Positions 26,200 through 34,939 of a DNA stretch of 64,000 nucleotides are shown one piece after another. How positions within the stretch are numbered: position 1 is the stretch's first letter; the number at the start of each line of letters is the position of its first letter. Both the position numbers and the translations under genes were made by a program. The stretch is from Cellulophaga sp. 20_2_10 (lineage in GTDB: Bacteria; Bacteroidota; Bacteroidia; Flavobacteriales; Flavobacteriaceae): positions 62,001 through 126,000 of the forward strand of contig NZ_JAMCOJ010000005.1 of NCBI RefSeq assembly GCF_023476645.1, given 5' to 3'. The notes under the pieces are model-generated. The model saw only the letters and a program-made list of their open reading frames with translations. It was not told the origin of the DNA and did not search any database.

Positions 26200-27591
26200 A
26201 TGAGCAGTACTACTAAATTTGAAGGATTAGAAATTATTGGAGCAGAAGAATGGTGCGTTTTTAGCGACCTAGGAATACCAGCTGTAAAAGCACGTGTAGA
26301 TTCTGGCGCAAAAACATCATCTATACAAGCAAATAATGTAAAAATCTACAACAAAGGTTCTGAAGAATGGGTAAGGTTTGAGGTAAATCCAATACAAGAA
26401 AATAGAAGTGTAACTATTACTTGTGAGGCTCCTTTAGTAGACCGTAGAACCGTAAAAAGTTCTGTTGGTATTTCTGAGGAACGCTTGGTAGTAAGAGCAG
26501 ATGTTAAATTAGGGGAGAATGTGTATAGTATAGAACTTACACTTGCCAACAGAGATACTATGGAGTACCGTATGCTTTTAGGTCGCGAGGCTTTAAATCA
26601 ACGTTATATAGTTAACCCTGCAGAAAGCTATTGTGTGCAAAACTTTACTGAAGAAGAAATTCAGAAAAAATATGCATCTCATATGGCAGAAAAATCTGGA
26701 TTAACTATTGCTTTATTAGCTAGTAATCCAAATTTATATAGCAATAAGAGAATTGTAGAAGCTGGTGAAGCTAGAGGACATGAAGTTGTTTTTTTAAATG
26801 TAGAAAACGCTTATATGAAACTAGATACAAAGTCACCACAAATACGTTACAGAGGTGGTAATGTTTTAAATAAATTTGATGCTGTTATTCCTAGGATTAA
26901 GCCATCTGTTACTTTTTATGGCTGTGCATTAATTAGACAATTTGATAATCTTGGAGTGTATTGTTTAAACACTGCAGAAGCCATTACACAGTCTAGAGAT
27001 AAATTATTTGCATCTCAGCTATTCTCTAAAAACGATATTGACATTCCTATTACAGGTTTTGCAAAATCTCCAATGGACACCAAAGACCTTATACATATGG
27101 TTAATGGTGCACCACTAATTATTAAATTATTAGAAAGCACACAAGGTAAAGGTGTTGTTTTAGCAGAAACAAATAAAGCGGCGGAGAGTGTTATTAACGC
27201 TTTTAAAAGTGTGCAGACAAACATTCTAGTACAAGAATTTATTAAAGAAGCTAACGGCCAAGATATACGTTGTTTTGTAGTTAATGGTAAAGTTGTGGCA
27301 TCTATGCAACGCCAAGCTCAAAAAGGAGAATTTAGAGCCAACATTCACCAAGGAGGTATAGCATCACTAATTAAAATAACTGCTGAAGAACGCAAACTTG
27401 CTGTAAAAGCTGCAAAAATATTAAACCTTGCTGTTGCTGGTGTAGATATTATACGCTCTAACAAAGGACCTTTATTATTAGAAGTAAATTCTTCTCCAGG
27501 ATTAGAAGGCATAGAGGCAGCTACTGGTTTAGATATAGCTAATGTTATGATTAAGTCTATTGAGAAAAAACTGAATTACACCTCTAACTAA
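26200..27591 (+). CDS. rimK: RimB-like/RimK fusion: putative protease-like domain plus S6 glutamate ligase
   Basis: 463 residues in two modules. Residues about 8-150 match the RimB/retropepsin-like 'ATP-dependent zinc protease' fold: [18 protein letters not shown] holds the D-S/T-G-A active-site loop, and [18 protein letters not shown] ends the module. Residues about 168-460 are a RimK ATP-grasp ligase: [13 protein letters not shown], the ATP-binding [35 protein letters not shown], and the metal-binding [14 protein letters not shown]. RimK adds glutamates to the C-terminus of ribosomal protein S6, and RimB modulates RimK where the genes are separate. Here both are one chain. Confidence 0.9.
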   Translation: MSSTTKFEGLEIIGAEEWCVFSDLGIPAVKARVDSGAKTSSIQANNVKIYNKGSEEWVRFEVNPIQENRSVTITCEAPLVDRRTVKSSVGISEERLVVRADVKLGENVYSIELTLANRDTMEYRMLLGREALNQRYIVNPAESYCVQNFTEEEIQKKYASHMAEKSGLTIALLASNPNLYSNKRIVEAGEARGHEVVFLNVENAYMKLDTKSPQIRYRGGNVLNKFDAVIPRIKPSVTFYGCALIRQFDNLGVYCLNTAEAITQSRDKLFASQLFSKNDIDIPITGFAKSPMDTKDLIHMVNGAPLIIKLLESTQGKGVVLAETNKAAESVINAFKSVQTNILVQEFIKEANGQDIRCFVVNGKVVASMQRQAQKGEFRANIHQGGIASLIKITAEERKLAVKAAKILNLAVAGVDIIRSNKGPLLLEVNSSPGLEGIEAATGLDIANVMIKSIEKKLNYTSN

Positions 27592-27607
27592 ATCAAAAGA
27601 AATACAA

Positions 27608-27644
27608 CTAAAAAAGTCTAGTAAAATTTACTAGCCTTTTTTAG
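27608..27644. terminator. Bidirectional intrinsic terminator
   Basis: A long AT-rich hairpin (CTAAAAAAG at 27608-27616 with CTTTTTTAG at 27636-27644, one internal mismatch, inner stem CTAGT/ACTAG). It lies in the 56-bp gap between the convergent rimK and CYTH genes, with A and T tracts that suit both strands. Confidence 0.8.
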
Positions 27645-27647
27645 TTT

Positions 27648-28121
27648 TTACAAGCTCCATTTTTTAAAAGGTTTTTTACTTAACTGGGAGTTATAGTATT
27701 TAATATCTCCAGTGACTTCTTCCCCTAGCCAATATGGCTTCACAAACTCTTCATCCTCATCTTTTAGTTCTACTTCCGCAACAATTAAACCTTCGTTGTC
27801 ACTAAAAAACTCATCAACCTCATACAAGTGCTTTGCAACAGGAACATTGTATCGTATCTTATCAATCACTCCTTCTTCGCAAAGTTTAAGTAATGCTTCA
27901 GCTTCTTTGATTGGTATTTCCTTTTCCCACTCAAACCTAGATGTTCCTGTACGGTTAGACTTCCCTTTTATAGTTAAAAAGCCTTTATCCCCTTTTATTC
28001 GGACCCTAACCGTACGCTCTGGATCTGTATTTAAAAAACCCTGTACTATTCTTTTTTCTGTTATCGCTTCCGTTTTAAAAGCATCACTCTTCACTAAAAA
28101 CTTACGTTCTATTTCTAACAT
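27648..28121 (-). CDS. CYTH-domain protein (class IV cyclase/triphosphatase-like)
   Basis: 157 residues covering one CYTH domain. The signature ExExK is at the N-terminus (EIERKFLV), followed by RVRIKGDKGFLTIKGK, FEWEKEIP, DKIRYNVP and the acidic strands VDEFFSDNEGLIVAEVEL. CYTH proteins bind triphosphates in a beta tunnel with divalent metal. Members include adenylate cyclases and inorganic triphosphatases; small stand-alone bacterial forms such as this are most often triphosphatases. It starts at ATG 28121, one base after the upstream stop, so it is cotranscribed with the NAD(P)-binding protein. Confidence 0.9.
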   Translation of the reverse strand: MLEIERKFLVKSDAFKTEAITEKRIVQGFLNTDPERTVRVRIKGDKGFLTIKGKSNRTGTSRFEWEKEIPIKEAEALLKLCEEGVIDKIRYNVPVAKHLYEVDEFFSDNEGLIVAEVELKDEDEEFVKPYWLGEEVTGDIKYYNSQLSKKPFKKWSL

Positions 28122-28122
28122 T

Positions 28123-28791
28123 CTATTCTTTTCCTAATTCCTTAATCTTATCAGATTGTATTTTTGTGGCGTTTTCTTCATTATTTCCTAACCAAACCAT
28201 AGCCTTTGCAATTGTTTCTGGGTGTATTGGTTTGTATTTTTTTAGAGATCCAATTAATAAAAACTGAAACACCTTTAAAAACTGTTTTGCCAACCACTCT
28301 CCCAACCTTTTTTCCTTTCTTTTTCCTGCTATTAAAGACGGTTGTAATATATATGTTTTTGGTATTTGTAACGCAATTACATCATCTTCCATCTGGCCTT
28401 TTATTTTATTATAAAAAACAGAACTAGATGCATTTGCACCTAATGCAGATATCACCATAAACGTATTAATATTATTTTCTTTACATAATTTTGCGGCTTG
28501 TACAGGTATGCCGTAATCTATGTTTTTATAGGTTTCTTTGTCTGGAGTTTTAGCCTTTGTAGTTCCGATACAGCAATATACCTCATCTGCAGTAAAGCTA
28601 CTTTTATGTTTTTCTAGGTCCTGAAGATCCACTAAATATTCATCAATTTTTGGATGTGTAAAACCACTTACAGATCTAGAAAATAGCTTTATTTTTGCAT
28701 AGGCATTATGGTGTGTTAATAAAGACACCAATGCACTACCAGTTACACCGGTTGCACCCAAGACAATAGCTGTTTTTTCTTTTGTTTTCAT
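28123..28791 (-). CDS. NAD(P)-binding oxidoreductase-like protein (atypical SDR)
   Basis: 222 residues from ATG 28791. It begins with a Rossmann nucleotide-binding loop (AIVLGATGVTGSALVSLL, about residues 8-25), then KIKLFSRSV, YCCIGTTKAKT, and NINTFMVISALGAN, in which the Ser-based strand replaces a classical SDR centre. A YNKIKGQMED helix and ILQPSLIAGKRKEKR complete the atypical-SDR pattern of the HTATIP2/TIP30 group. These proteins bind NADP, but their substrates are unclear. It is divergent from dinB with only 27 bp between start codons, so the promoters must overlap. Confidence 0.8.
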   Translation of the reverse strand: MKTKEKTAIVLGATGVTGSALVSLLTHHNAYAKIKLFSRSVSGFTHPKIDEYLVDLQDLEKHKSSFTADEVYCCIGTTKAKTPDKETYKNIDYGIPVQAAKLCKENNINTFMVISALGANASSSVFYNKIKGQMEDDVIALQIPKTYILQPSLIAGKRKEKRLGEWLAKQFLKVFQFLLIGSLKKYKPIHPETIAKAMVWLGNNEENATKIQSDKIKELGKE

Positions 28792-28818
28792 CAACCTAAA
28801 TATACCGTAAATTTGTGT

Positions 28819-29916
28819 ATGACCAAGGATTTACCTTTACGAAAAATTATTCATGTAGATATGGATGCCTTTTACGCATCTGTAGAGCAGCTAGATAATC
28901 CTGAGCTTATTGGTAAGCCATTGGCTGTTGGTGGTGGCGAAAAAAGAGGTGTGGTTTCTGCTGCCAGCTATGAGGCTCGCAAGTTTGGTGTACGCTCTGC
29001 TATGAGTGGCTATATGGCAAAACGTAACTGTCCAGATTTAATTTTTGTGCCCCCTAGATTTGATAGATATAAGGAGATATCGCAAAAAATTAGAGCCATT
29101 TTTTACGACTATACAGATCTTGTAGAACCGCTTTCTTTAGACGAGGCATACTTAGATGTTACTGTAAATAAAAAAGGAAACCCATCTGCATCTTTACTCG
29201 CAAAGGAAATTAGACAACGTATTTTTAATGAGTTAGGACTTACCGCTTCTGCTGGTATTTCTATCAATAAATTCATTGCTAAAGTTGCTAGTGATTACAA
29301 CAAACCAAACGGGCAAAAAACGGTTAATCCTGAAGAAGTTTTTTCATTTCTAGAAGAACTAGAAATTCGTAAATTTTATGGTGTTGGTAAAGTTACGGCA
29401 GAAAAAATGTACAAAGTTGGTGTTTTTACCGGCTTAGATCTTAAAAATAAAACCTTAGAGTTTTTAGAAAAACATTTTGGTAAAAGTGGCGCCTATTATT
29501 ACCACGTAGTTAGAGGCATACATAACAGCCCAGTTAAACCTAACAGAATACCAAAGTCTGTTGGTGCAGAACGTACTTTTAATGAAAATTTAAGTAGTGA
29601 AGTTTTTATGTTAGAGCGATTAGAAAATATTGCTGGTGAATTAGAACGCCGACTTAAGAAAACTAAAATTGCAGGCAAAACAATTACTTTAAAAATAAAA
29701 TATAGCGATTTTACATTACAAACCAGAAGTAAAACTATTCCTTATTTTATAGCAGATAAAGACCTAATACTAGAAATTGCCAAAGAATTATTATACCAAG
29801 AAAAGCTTGAAAATTCGGTACGTTTACTAGGTATTTCATTAGCAAATTTAAACACTTCAGACAAGAAAAAACCTGAACAAGAGAGTATTAGCGTGCAATT
29901 GAAGTTTCTATTTTAA
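28819..29916 (+). CDS. dinB: DNA polymerase IV (Y family)
   Basis: 365 residues from ATG 28819. Y-family motifs appear in order: HVDMDAFYASVEQLDNP (first catalytic Asp), VSAASYEARKFGVRSAM, the catalytic SLDEAYLDV (about residue 107), GISINKFIAKVASDYNKPNG, and the little-finger region with RLLGISLANL. The C-terminus QLKFLF looks like a sliding-clamp binding peptide. The enzyme copies past damaged bases with low fidelity. It shares a 27-bp region between starts with a divergent gene, and I see no clear LexA-type operator there. Confidence 0.95.
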   Translation: MTKDLPLRKIIHVDMDAFYASVEQLDNPELIGKPLAVGGGEKRGVVSAASYEARKFGVRSAMSGYMAKRNCPDLIFVPPRFDRYKEISQKIRAIFYDYTDLVEPLSLDEAYLDVTVNKKGNPSASLLAKEIRQRIFNELGLTASAGISINKFIAKVASDYNKPNGQKTVNPEEVFSFLEELEIRKFYGVGKVTAEKMYKVGVFTGLDLKNKTLEFLEKHFGKSGAYYYHVVRGIHNSPVKPNRIPKSVGAERTFNENLSSEVFMLERLENIAGELERRLKKTKIAGKTITLKIKYSDFTLQTRSKTIPYFIADKDLILEIAKELLYQEKLENSVRLLGISLANLNTSDKKKPEQESISVQLKFLF

Positions 29917-29973
29917 TTGATTAGTTTACACAAAGTTTAACCTATTTTAACGCTTTAAAAGGTATTAATCTAT

Positions 29974-29981
29974 TAATTTTG
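29974..29981 (+). promoter_or_regulatory. Candidate -7 box of the peroxiredoxin promoter
   Basis: TAATTTTG is an exact TAnnTTTG match, 36 bp before the peroxiredoxin ATG. A TTT, not a TTG, stands at the -33 distance (about 29954). Confidence 0.45.
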
Positions 29982-30017
29982 TAGGGTAACTAGATTTTTA
30001 ATTTAAAACACAATAAT

Positions 30018-30656
30018 ATGGCAAGTTTAAGATTAGGTGATGAAGCACCAAATTTTACTGCAGATAGTTCTGTAGGAACAATAAATTTATATGATTATTT
30101 AGGTGATAGCTGGGGAATTCTTTTTTCTCACCCTGCAGACTTTACACCAGTTTGTACTACAGAATTAGGTACTGCTGCACAATTTAAAGATGAGTTTGAT
30201 AAGCGTAACGTAAAAATGATTGCGTTAAGCGTAGATGGTGCCGAGTCTCATAAAGAATGGATTAAAGATATTAATGAAGTACAAAATACTACAGTTACTT
30301 TTCCTATAATTGCAGATGAGGATAAAAAAGTATCTACTTTGTATGATATGATTCACCCTAATGCTGATAGCAGTTTAACTGTGCGTTCTGTGTTTATTAT
30401 TGGCCCAGATAAAAAAGTTAAATTAACACTTACATACCCTGCATCTACAGGTCGTAATTTTTACGAGTTGTTACGTGTAATAGACTCTTTACAATTAACT
30501 GCAAACCATAAAGTAGCTACACCAGCTAACTGGAAAAATGGCGAAAAAGTAGTTGTTAGTCCGGCTATTGCGACCAGTGATGCCATAAAAATATTTCCAA
30601 AAGGAGTAGAAGAAATTAAACCTTATTTAAGGATGACACCAGACCCTACTGCCTAA
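30018..30656 (+). CDS. 1-Cys peroxiredoxin (Prx6 type)
   Basis: 212 residues, with the long C-terminal dimer domain of the Prx6 group. The peroxidatic cysteine is Cys46 in HPADFTPVCTTELG. WIKDINEV, FPIIADEDKKVSTLYDMIHP and RSVFIIGPDKKVKLTLTYPASTGRNF follow, as in the family. There is no second cysteine in a position to resolve, so an outside thiol must recycle it. It reduces hydrogen peroxide and organic peroxides in the cytoplasm. It has its own -7 box upstream and terminator downstream, so it is monocistronic. Confidence 0.94.
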   Translation: MASLRLGDEAPNFTADSSVGTINLYDYLGDSWGILFSHPADFTPVCTTELGTAAQFKDEFDKRNVKMIALSVDGAESHKEWIKDINEVQNTTVTFPIIADEDKKVSTLYDMIHPNADSSLTVRSVFIIGPDKKVKLTLTYPASTGRNFYELLRVIDSLQLTANHKVATPANWKNGEKVVVSPAIATSDAIKIFPKGVEEIKPYLRMTPDPTA

Positions 30657-30680
30657 CACAAGTTGTTTGTATAAAACCTG

Positions 30681-30719
30681 GCTCTAGTATTCATTTTGTT
30701 TACTAGAGCTATTTTTTTT
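30681..30719 (+). terminator. Intrinsic terminator after the peroxiredoxin gene
   Basis: A perfect 9-bp stem (30681-30689 with 30701-30709, arm GCTCTAGTA) has an 11-base loop and is followed by an eight-T run (30712-30719). Confidence 0.88.
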
Positions 30720-30752
30720 GTAGTAAATTTAACCCTCCTAAATTTACGGTTT

Positions 30753-31844
30753 ATGGTAACTGCTGAAGAAAAATTAAAAGAACGTATTAAAGAGCTTACT
30801 TGTTTGTATGACGTTACTTCTATTATAGTTAATTGCGATTATAATGAGGTTGAAGTTGGTTTACGTGCTATTGTATTTTGTTTAAAAAATGCGTGGCAAC
30901 ATACAGAAGACACCTATGTGGTTCTAAAGACTGACGATTATTCTATCACTTCTAAAAAAGAGCACAACGACTATGTTTTTTTAACATCTGCTATTACTCT
31001 TTTTAATAAAGAAATTGGAACTATAAAAGTTGGATACCCTTCTAAAAAATACAGTGTTTTAGATTTTCTTGAAGAAGAACAACAGCTCTTAAACAATGTA
31101 TGTTTAGAGGTAGGAAACCTACTTGAGCGAAAAGAAATTAAAGAAAACGAAATTCTAATTAAAAGACAAGTAGAACAGTCTGATAGGTTACGTATTTTAG
31201 GAGAAATTACAGCTGGTATTGCTCACGAATTAAATACACCACTAGCAAATATACTTGGTTTTGCAGAGCTCTTAAAAGACAGAACAAAAGAAGACAAACA
31301 AGCAACCAAAGATCTAGATAAAATAATAAATAGCGCTATTTACTCTAGAGAAGTGGTGAAAAAATTAATGTTTTTTGCTTGCGAAATGCCGCAACAAAAA
31401 AGTCTAGTAAATATTATTCCTATTTGTAAAGAAGCGATAGAATTACTTAAACCTATTCTAAAAACAAAAAGTATCGCTATTAATACGACCTCTAGCAATC
31501 CTGAAATTGCTTTAAAAATAGATCGTATACAACTTACTCAAGTACTTTTCAACCTGGTCATAAATGCCATTTATTTTTCTAAGGAAAAGGGAATCATCGA
31601 CCTAGAAATTAAAGATAAATCTGCTACTGTAGAAATACATATTAAAGACCAAGGCTCTGGTATTGACCCAAAATTAGGAAATAAAATTTTTGAACCTTTT
31701 TTCACTACCAAACCTGTTGGTGATGGGTCCGGACTAGGATTAAGTGTGGTGCATGGTATTATTAAAAGTCATAAAGGAAACATAAGCTATAGCGCAAATA
31801 CACCTAAGGGCACTATATTTACTGTTACAATTCCAAAATTGTAG
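30753..31844 (+). CDS. Soluble sensor histidine kinase with N-terminal GAF-like domain
   Basis: 363 residues from ATG 30753; an upstream non-ATG extension runs through the terminator and is unlikely. Residues about 10-125 resemble a GAF-type sensor (LTCLYDVTSII, FLTSAITLFNKEIGTIKVGYP split over two strands). A coiled linker leads to the H-box ITAGIAHELNTPLANILGF (His about residue 160), the N-box QVLFNLVINAIYFS, and G-boxes DQGSGID and GDGSGLGLSVVHG. There is no membrane segment, so the signal is probably intracellular. It pairs with the NtrC-like regulator 4 bp downstream. A TTG-N18-TAAATTTA lies directly before the ATG and could be a weak promoter. Confidence 0.9.
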   Translation: MVTAEEKLKERIKELTCLYDVTSIIVNCDYNEVEVGLRAIVFCLKNAWQHTEDTYVVLKTDDYSITSKKEHNDYVFLTSAITLFNKEIGTIKVGYPSKKYSVLDFLEEEQQLLNNVCLEVGNLLERKEIKENEILIKRQVEQSDRLRILGEITAGIAHELNTPLANILGFAELLKDRTKEDKQATKDLDKIINSAIYSREVVKKLMFFACEMPQQKSLVNIIPICKEAIELLKPILKTKSIAINTTSSNPEIALKIDRIQLTQVLFNLVINAIYFSKEKGIIDLEIKDKSATVEIHIKDQGSGIDPKLGNKIFEPFFTTKPVGDGSGLGLSVVHGIIKSHKGNISYSANTPKGTIFTVTIPKL

Positions 31845-31848
31845 AAAA

Positions 31849-33171
31849 ATGGGGTTAGAAAAAGAAAATATTTTAATTGTAGATGATGATATACACATAT
31901 TAGAACTTCTACAACGACATTTACAGTCTCTAAATTACCACGTATACAAAGCTGTGTCTGTAAAACAAGCATTGTATGTATTGCACGACTCTACCATAGA
32001 TTTACTAATTACAGACATACAAATGCCAGAGATTGATGGTTTGCAGCTATTAAAATACACCGCAGAACATTACCCACATATTCCTAAATTAGTTATTACT
32101 GGATACCCATCTGTAGATGATGCTATGAGCGTAATAAAATCTGGAGCTACAGATTACCTAACCAAACCTTTTACAAAAGAGGAATTAAAACAAGCAGTAA
32201 ACAGGTCTTTAGAAAGCTCTAAAAAAGTTAAAGAACCAAAACAAAAAAAACAAGCAATAACTTCTAGTTACGGACAAATGATTGGGCAGTCCACTGCTTT
32301 TGAAAAAGTAACCGAAATTATAGAGCGCGTAAAAGACAATAAGGCTACGGTATTAATAGATGGAGAAAGTGGAACGGGAAAAGAACTTGTAGCAAGAGCT
32401 ATTCACTTTTCTGGTAAGTTTGCCAAACAACCTTTTATTGCCGTAAACTGTGGCGCTATACCAGAAAACTTATTAGAATCTGAACTTTTTGGCTATACAA
32501 AAGGTGCTTTTACAGGTGCAAATGAGAATAAAAACGGCTTTTTCCAAGCAGCAAATAACGGTACCTTGTTTTTAGATGAAATAGGTAATGCCTCTATCGC
32601 TGTGCAATCCAAATTACTTAGAGCACTACAAGAAAAAGAAATTACCAAGGTTGGGTCTCAAAAAGCAGAAAAGGTAGACTTGCGTATTATTGCTGCAACA
32701 AACAATAATTTACAAGAAGATATTACCAATAAAAAATTTAGAGAAGACTTGTATTACAGACTTACTGTTGTGCAAATAAGTGTACCACCATTACGAGAAA
32801 GAAAGTCTGATATTCCGCTACTAGTAGATCAATTTATAAGAAAATATGGCGTAGAATATAAAGACCGTTTGCTTAGTATTGCTGATGATGCTCTGGAGAT
32901 GTTGCAGAGATACCATTGGCAAGGCAATATTAGAGAGTTAGAAAATGTAATACAACGCGCTGTTATTATGAGCGATGGAAAAATTGAAATTAAAGATTTT
33001 CCAGATTATTTAAAATACAAAATAGAATTTCCAGACGCTTCATTCTCTAGCTTACAGCAAATGGAAAAAGAATACATTTTAAAAGTATTAGCCGCTACAA
33101 ATAACAATAAAACTAAGGCTGCAGAAATTCTTCAAATAGACCGTAAAACATTGCGTCAAAAATTAAAATAA
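31849..33171 (+). CDS. NtrC-family sigma-54-dependent response regulator
   Basis: 440 residues. Receiver domain at about 5-120 with phospho-acceptor Asp56 (LLITDIQMPEIDG) and Lys in LTKPF. AAA+ domain at about 140-370 with Walker A GESGTGKE, a canonical sigma-54-contacting GAFTGA at residues 219-224 and Walker B LFLDEIGN. A C-terminal Fis-type helix-turn-helix (about 400-440; TKAAEILQIDRKTLRQKLK) ends it. It must act at sigma-54 promoters. One such promoter lies 130 bp after its stop codon, upstream of the glutamate dehydrogenase cluster, which makes that cluster the likely target. Confidence 0.94.
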   Translation: MGLEKENILIVDDDIHILELLQRHLQSLNYHVYKAVSVKQALYVLHDSTIDLLITDIQMPEIDGLQLLKYTAEHYPHIPKLVITGYPSVDDAMSVIKSGATDYLTKPFTKEELKQAVNRSLESSKKVKEPKQKKQAITSSYGQMIGQSTAFEKVTEIIERVKDNKATVLIDGESGTGKELVARAIHFSGKFAKQPFIAVNCGAIPENLLESELFGYTKGAFTGANENKNGFFQAANNGTLFLDEIGNASIAVQSKLLRALQEKEITKVGSQKAEKVDLRIIAATNNNLQEDITNKKFREDLYYRLTVVQISVPPLRERKSDIPLLVDQFIRKYGVEYKDRLLSIADDALEMLQRYHWQGNIRELENVIQRAVIMSDGKIEIKDFPDYLKYKIEFPDASFSSLQQMEKEYILKVLAATNNNKTKAAEILQIDRKTLRQKLK

Positions 33172-33193
33172 AAAACGGGTAATTAGTACCCAC

Positions 33194-33222
33194 CTGGGGT
33201 AATTCTCCTCGCCCCAGTTTTT
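33194..33222 (+). terminator. Intrinsic terminator after the response regulator gene
   Basis: A 6-bp GC-rich stem (CTGGGG 33194-33199 with CCCCAG 33212-33217) and a five-T tail separate the regulator gene from the sigma-54 promoter that follows. Confidence 0.72.
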
Positions 33223-33237
33223 CATTAAAATTATTTT

Positions 33238-33278
33238 TTATTATTTAAAGTATTGATTATCAATATTTTAAATAATAA
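33238..33278 (+). promoter_or_regulatory. 41-bp palindrome, probable activator (enhancer) site
   Basis: Inverted repeat centred on 33258: outer arms TTATTATTTAAA and its complement are perfect over 12 bp, inner arms TATTGAT/ATCAATA over 7 bp, with one mismatched pair (33250/33266) between. It lies 22 bp upstream of the -24 box at 33300. No long T run follows it on the plus strand, which fits a dimer-binding site better than a terminator. It is likely bound by the sigma-54 activator encoded immediately upstream. Confidence 0.6.
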
Positions 33279-33298
33279 AAATAGTATACCTTCTTTTT

Positions 33299-33313
33299 AG
33301 GCACACAGCTTGC
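33299..33313 (+). promoter_or_regulatory. Sigma-54 (-24/-12) promoter
   Basis: AGGCACACAGCTTGC matches the consensus TGGCAC-N5-TTGC at every position except the first. The invariant GG (33300-33301) and GC (33312-33313) are exactly 10 bases apart. Transcription would begin near 33325. The leader then contains a perfect 10-bp AT hairpin (33337-33346 with 33355-33364). Confidence 0.82.
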
Positions 33314-33449
33314 CAATACACACACGAGTAAGTTATTATAAAAAATGATATTAAATTTTTTATAGTTGATTGATTGATTTGTCTACTTGGCTTTCTAAAT
33401 GTTTAACTCAAGTGGTGTGGTTTTTTTGTGAAGGTCAAGTAGCATTTTA

Positions 33450-33635
33450 ATGGTTAATAATAAAACAATGATAAAAATAATAGAGAAGAGCCTTTGCGGC
33501 ACTTGCGAGCATCAGCAGATTTGTGTTTTAACAACAAATAAAAAATCTGTATACAATTGCAGCGAGTACGATTATACGTTAAGTGAAGACTTAAGTATTA
33601 AAAAAGAAAACAAAAGAGAATTAGTTTTAAATTAA
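33450..33635 (+). CDS. Four-cysteine mini-protein heading the sigma-54 operon
   Basis: 61 residues; ATG 33450 is used, with Met7 as an alternative start. The core LCGTCEHQQIC, then YNCSEYDY, gives a C-x2-C-x5-C...C-x-EY pattern. It resembles small metal-binding or redox peptides with an acidic-aromatic end that I know only by pattern, not by function. There is no signal peptide. It is the first gene after the sigma-54 promoter and lies 5 bp before the glutamate dehydrogenase gene. A metal-sensing, redox or adaptor role is possible; none is shown. Confidence 0.65.
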   Translation: MVNNKTMIKIIEKSLCGTCEHQQICVLTTNKKSVYNCSEYDYTLSEDLSIKKENKRELVLN

Positions 33636-33640
33636 ATATA

Positions 33641-34924
33641 ATGATAGCAAAACAACAGAAAAAGTTGAAGCAAGGGATGCTAGATAATGTTATGCGACAA
33701 TTTAATTATAGCGCAGACAGTATTAACTTAAACCCCAACATTAGAAAAATATTAAGCATCACAAACAACGAACTTGTTGTGCATTTTCCTGTAAAAATGG
33801 ATAACGGCGATGTAGAGATATTTACAGGCTATAGAGTGCAACACAACAATGCACTTGGACCTTACAAAGGTGGCTTACGTTACCACCCAACTGTAGATAT
33901 AGATGCAGCTAGAGCATTGGCTATGTGGATGACTTGGAAAACTTCTTTGGCTGGTTTGCCATATGGGGGTGCTAAAGGTGGTATACAGTTAGACCCTTCT
34001 AAATACTCACTAGCAGAATTAGAGCGTATTACAAGGAGATTTACCTATGCTTTAGGAGATAATATTGGCCCGGAATTAGATATTCCTGCTCCAGACGTAA
34101 ATACAAATCCGCAAACAATGGCGTGGATTTTAGATACATATATGTCTACAAAAGCACCGTCAGAACGTTCTAAAAATATGCACGTTGTAACAGGAAAACC
34201 TGTTGGTGCTGGTGGTTCTGAAGGTAGAGATAGAGCTACTGGTTACGGCGTATATTTAAGTATAAAATTTTGGGCAGAAAATAAAAAAGTAGATCTAAAA
34301 GGTAAAAAATACATTGTACAAGGCTTTGGTAATGTAGGCTACTGGACTTCTCATTTCTTAGAAAAAGAAGGAGCTATACTGGTTAGTGTACAAGATGCAT
34401 CTGGCTCTATTTTAAATGAGAATGGTATATCTGTAGAAGATTTGTACAAACATACAATGGAACACAAAGGTGCTGTTGCCGGTTTTAAAAATGCCACACC
34501 AATTCTTAATGAAAGTTTCTTTGGTATTGATTGCGATATCTGTGTGCCAGCGGCTTTAGGTAACCAAATTACAGCTAACAATGCAGACAGCATTAAAGCT
34601 TTTTTAATTGCCGAAGGTGCAAACGGACCTACAGATGTAGAAGCTGAAAAAATATTATTAGATAAAGGTGTTTCTATTATACCAGACATTTTATGTAATT
34701 CTGGCGGTGTAATTGGTAGTTATTACGAGTGGTTGCAAAACCGTAACGGAGAAATTTGGCAACTAGACGAAGTAATGGAAAAAATGCACAAAAAGCTAAA
34801 AGAATCTTTTAACAAAGTGATGAAAACTGCTTTAGAAAAAGATATAGATATGCGTACTGCTGCTTTTAATATTGCTATAGAGCGCTTAGAACAAGCTTAC
34901 GTACAAAGAGGAATTTTTCCATAA
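33641..34924 (+). CDS. gdhA: Glutamate dehydrogenase (Glu/Leu/Phe/Val family)
   Basis: 427 residues. The Glu/Leu/Phe/Val dehydrogenase core is clear: YRVQHNNALGPYKGGLRYHP with substrate-binding Lys, WKTSLAGLPYGGAKGGI with the catalytic Lys, the Asp-containing GPELDIPAPDVNT, and a Rossmann domain (KKYIVQGFGNVGYWTS). Length fits the hexameric catabolic-type enzymes. It interconverts glutamate and 2-oxoglutarate plus ammonia. Control by a sigma-54 promoter next to a two-component system suggests nitrogen- or carbon-responsive expression. Cofactor choice is not evident. Confidence 0.92.
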   Translation: MIAKQQKKLKQGMLDNVMRQFNYSADSINLNPNIRKILSITNNELVVHFPVKMDNGDVEIFTGYRVQHNNALGPYKGGLRYHPTVDIDAARALAMWMTWKTSLAGLPYGGAKGGIQLDPSKYSLAELERITRRFTYALGDNIGPELDIPAPDVNTNPQTMAWILDTYMSTKAPSERSKNMHVVTGKPVGAGGSEGRDRATGYGVYLSIKFWAENKKVDLKGKKYIVQGFGNVGYWTSHFLEKEGAILVSVQDASGSILNENGISVEDLYKHTMEHKGAVAGFKNATPILNESFFGIDCDICVPAALGNQITANNADSIKAFLIAEGANGPTDVEAEKILLDKGVSIIPDILCNSGGVIGSYYEWLQNRNGEIWQLDEVMEKMHKKLKESFNKVMKTALEKDIDMRTAAFNIAIERLEQAYVQRGIFP

Positions 34925-34939
34925 ATAACAGAAAAGAAG

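Noticed and set aside
33238-33278. 41-bp palindrome as the terminator of the regulator gene
   Set aside because: It is purely A/T without a GC stem or T run, and a proper terminator lies at 33194-33222.
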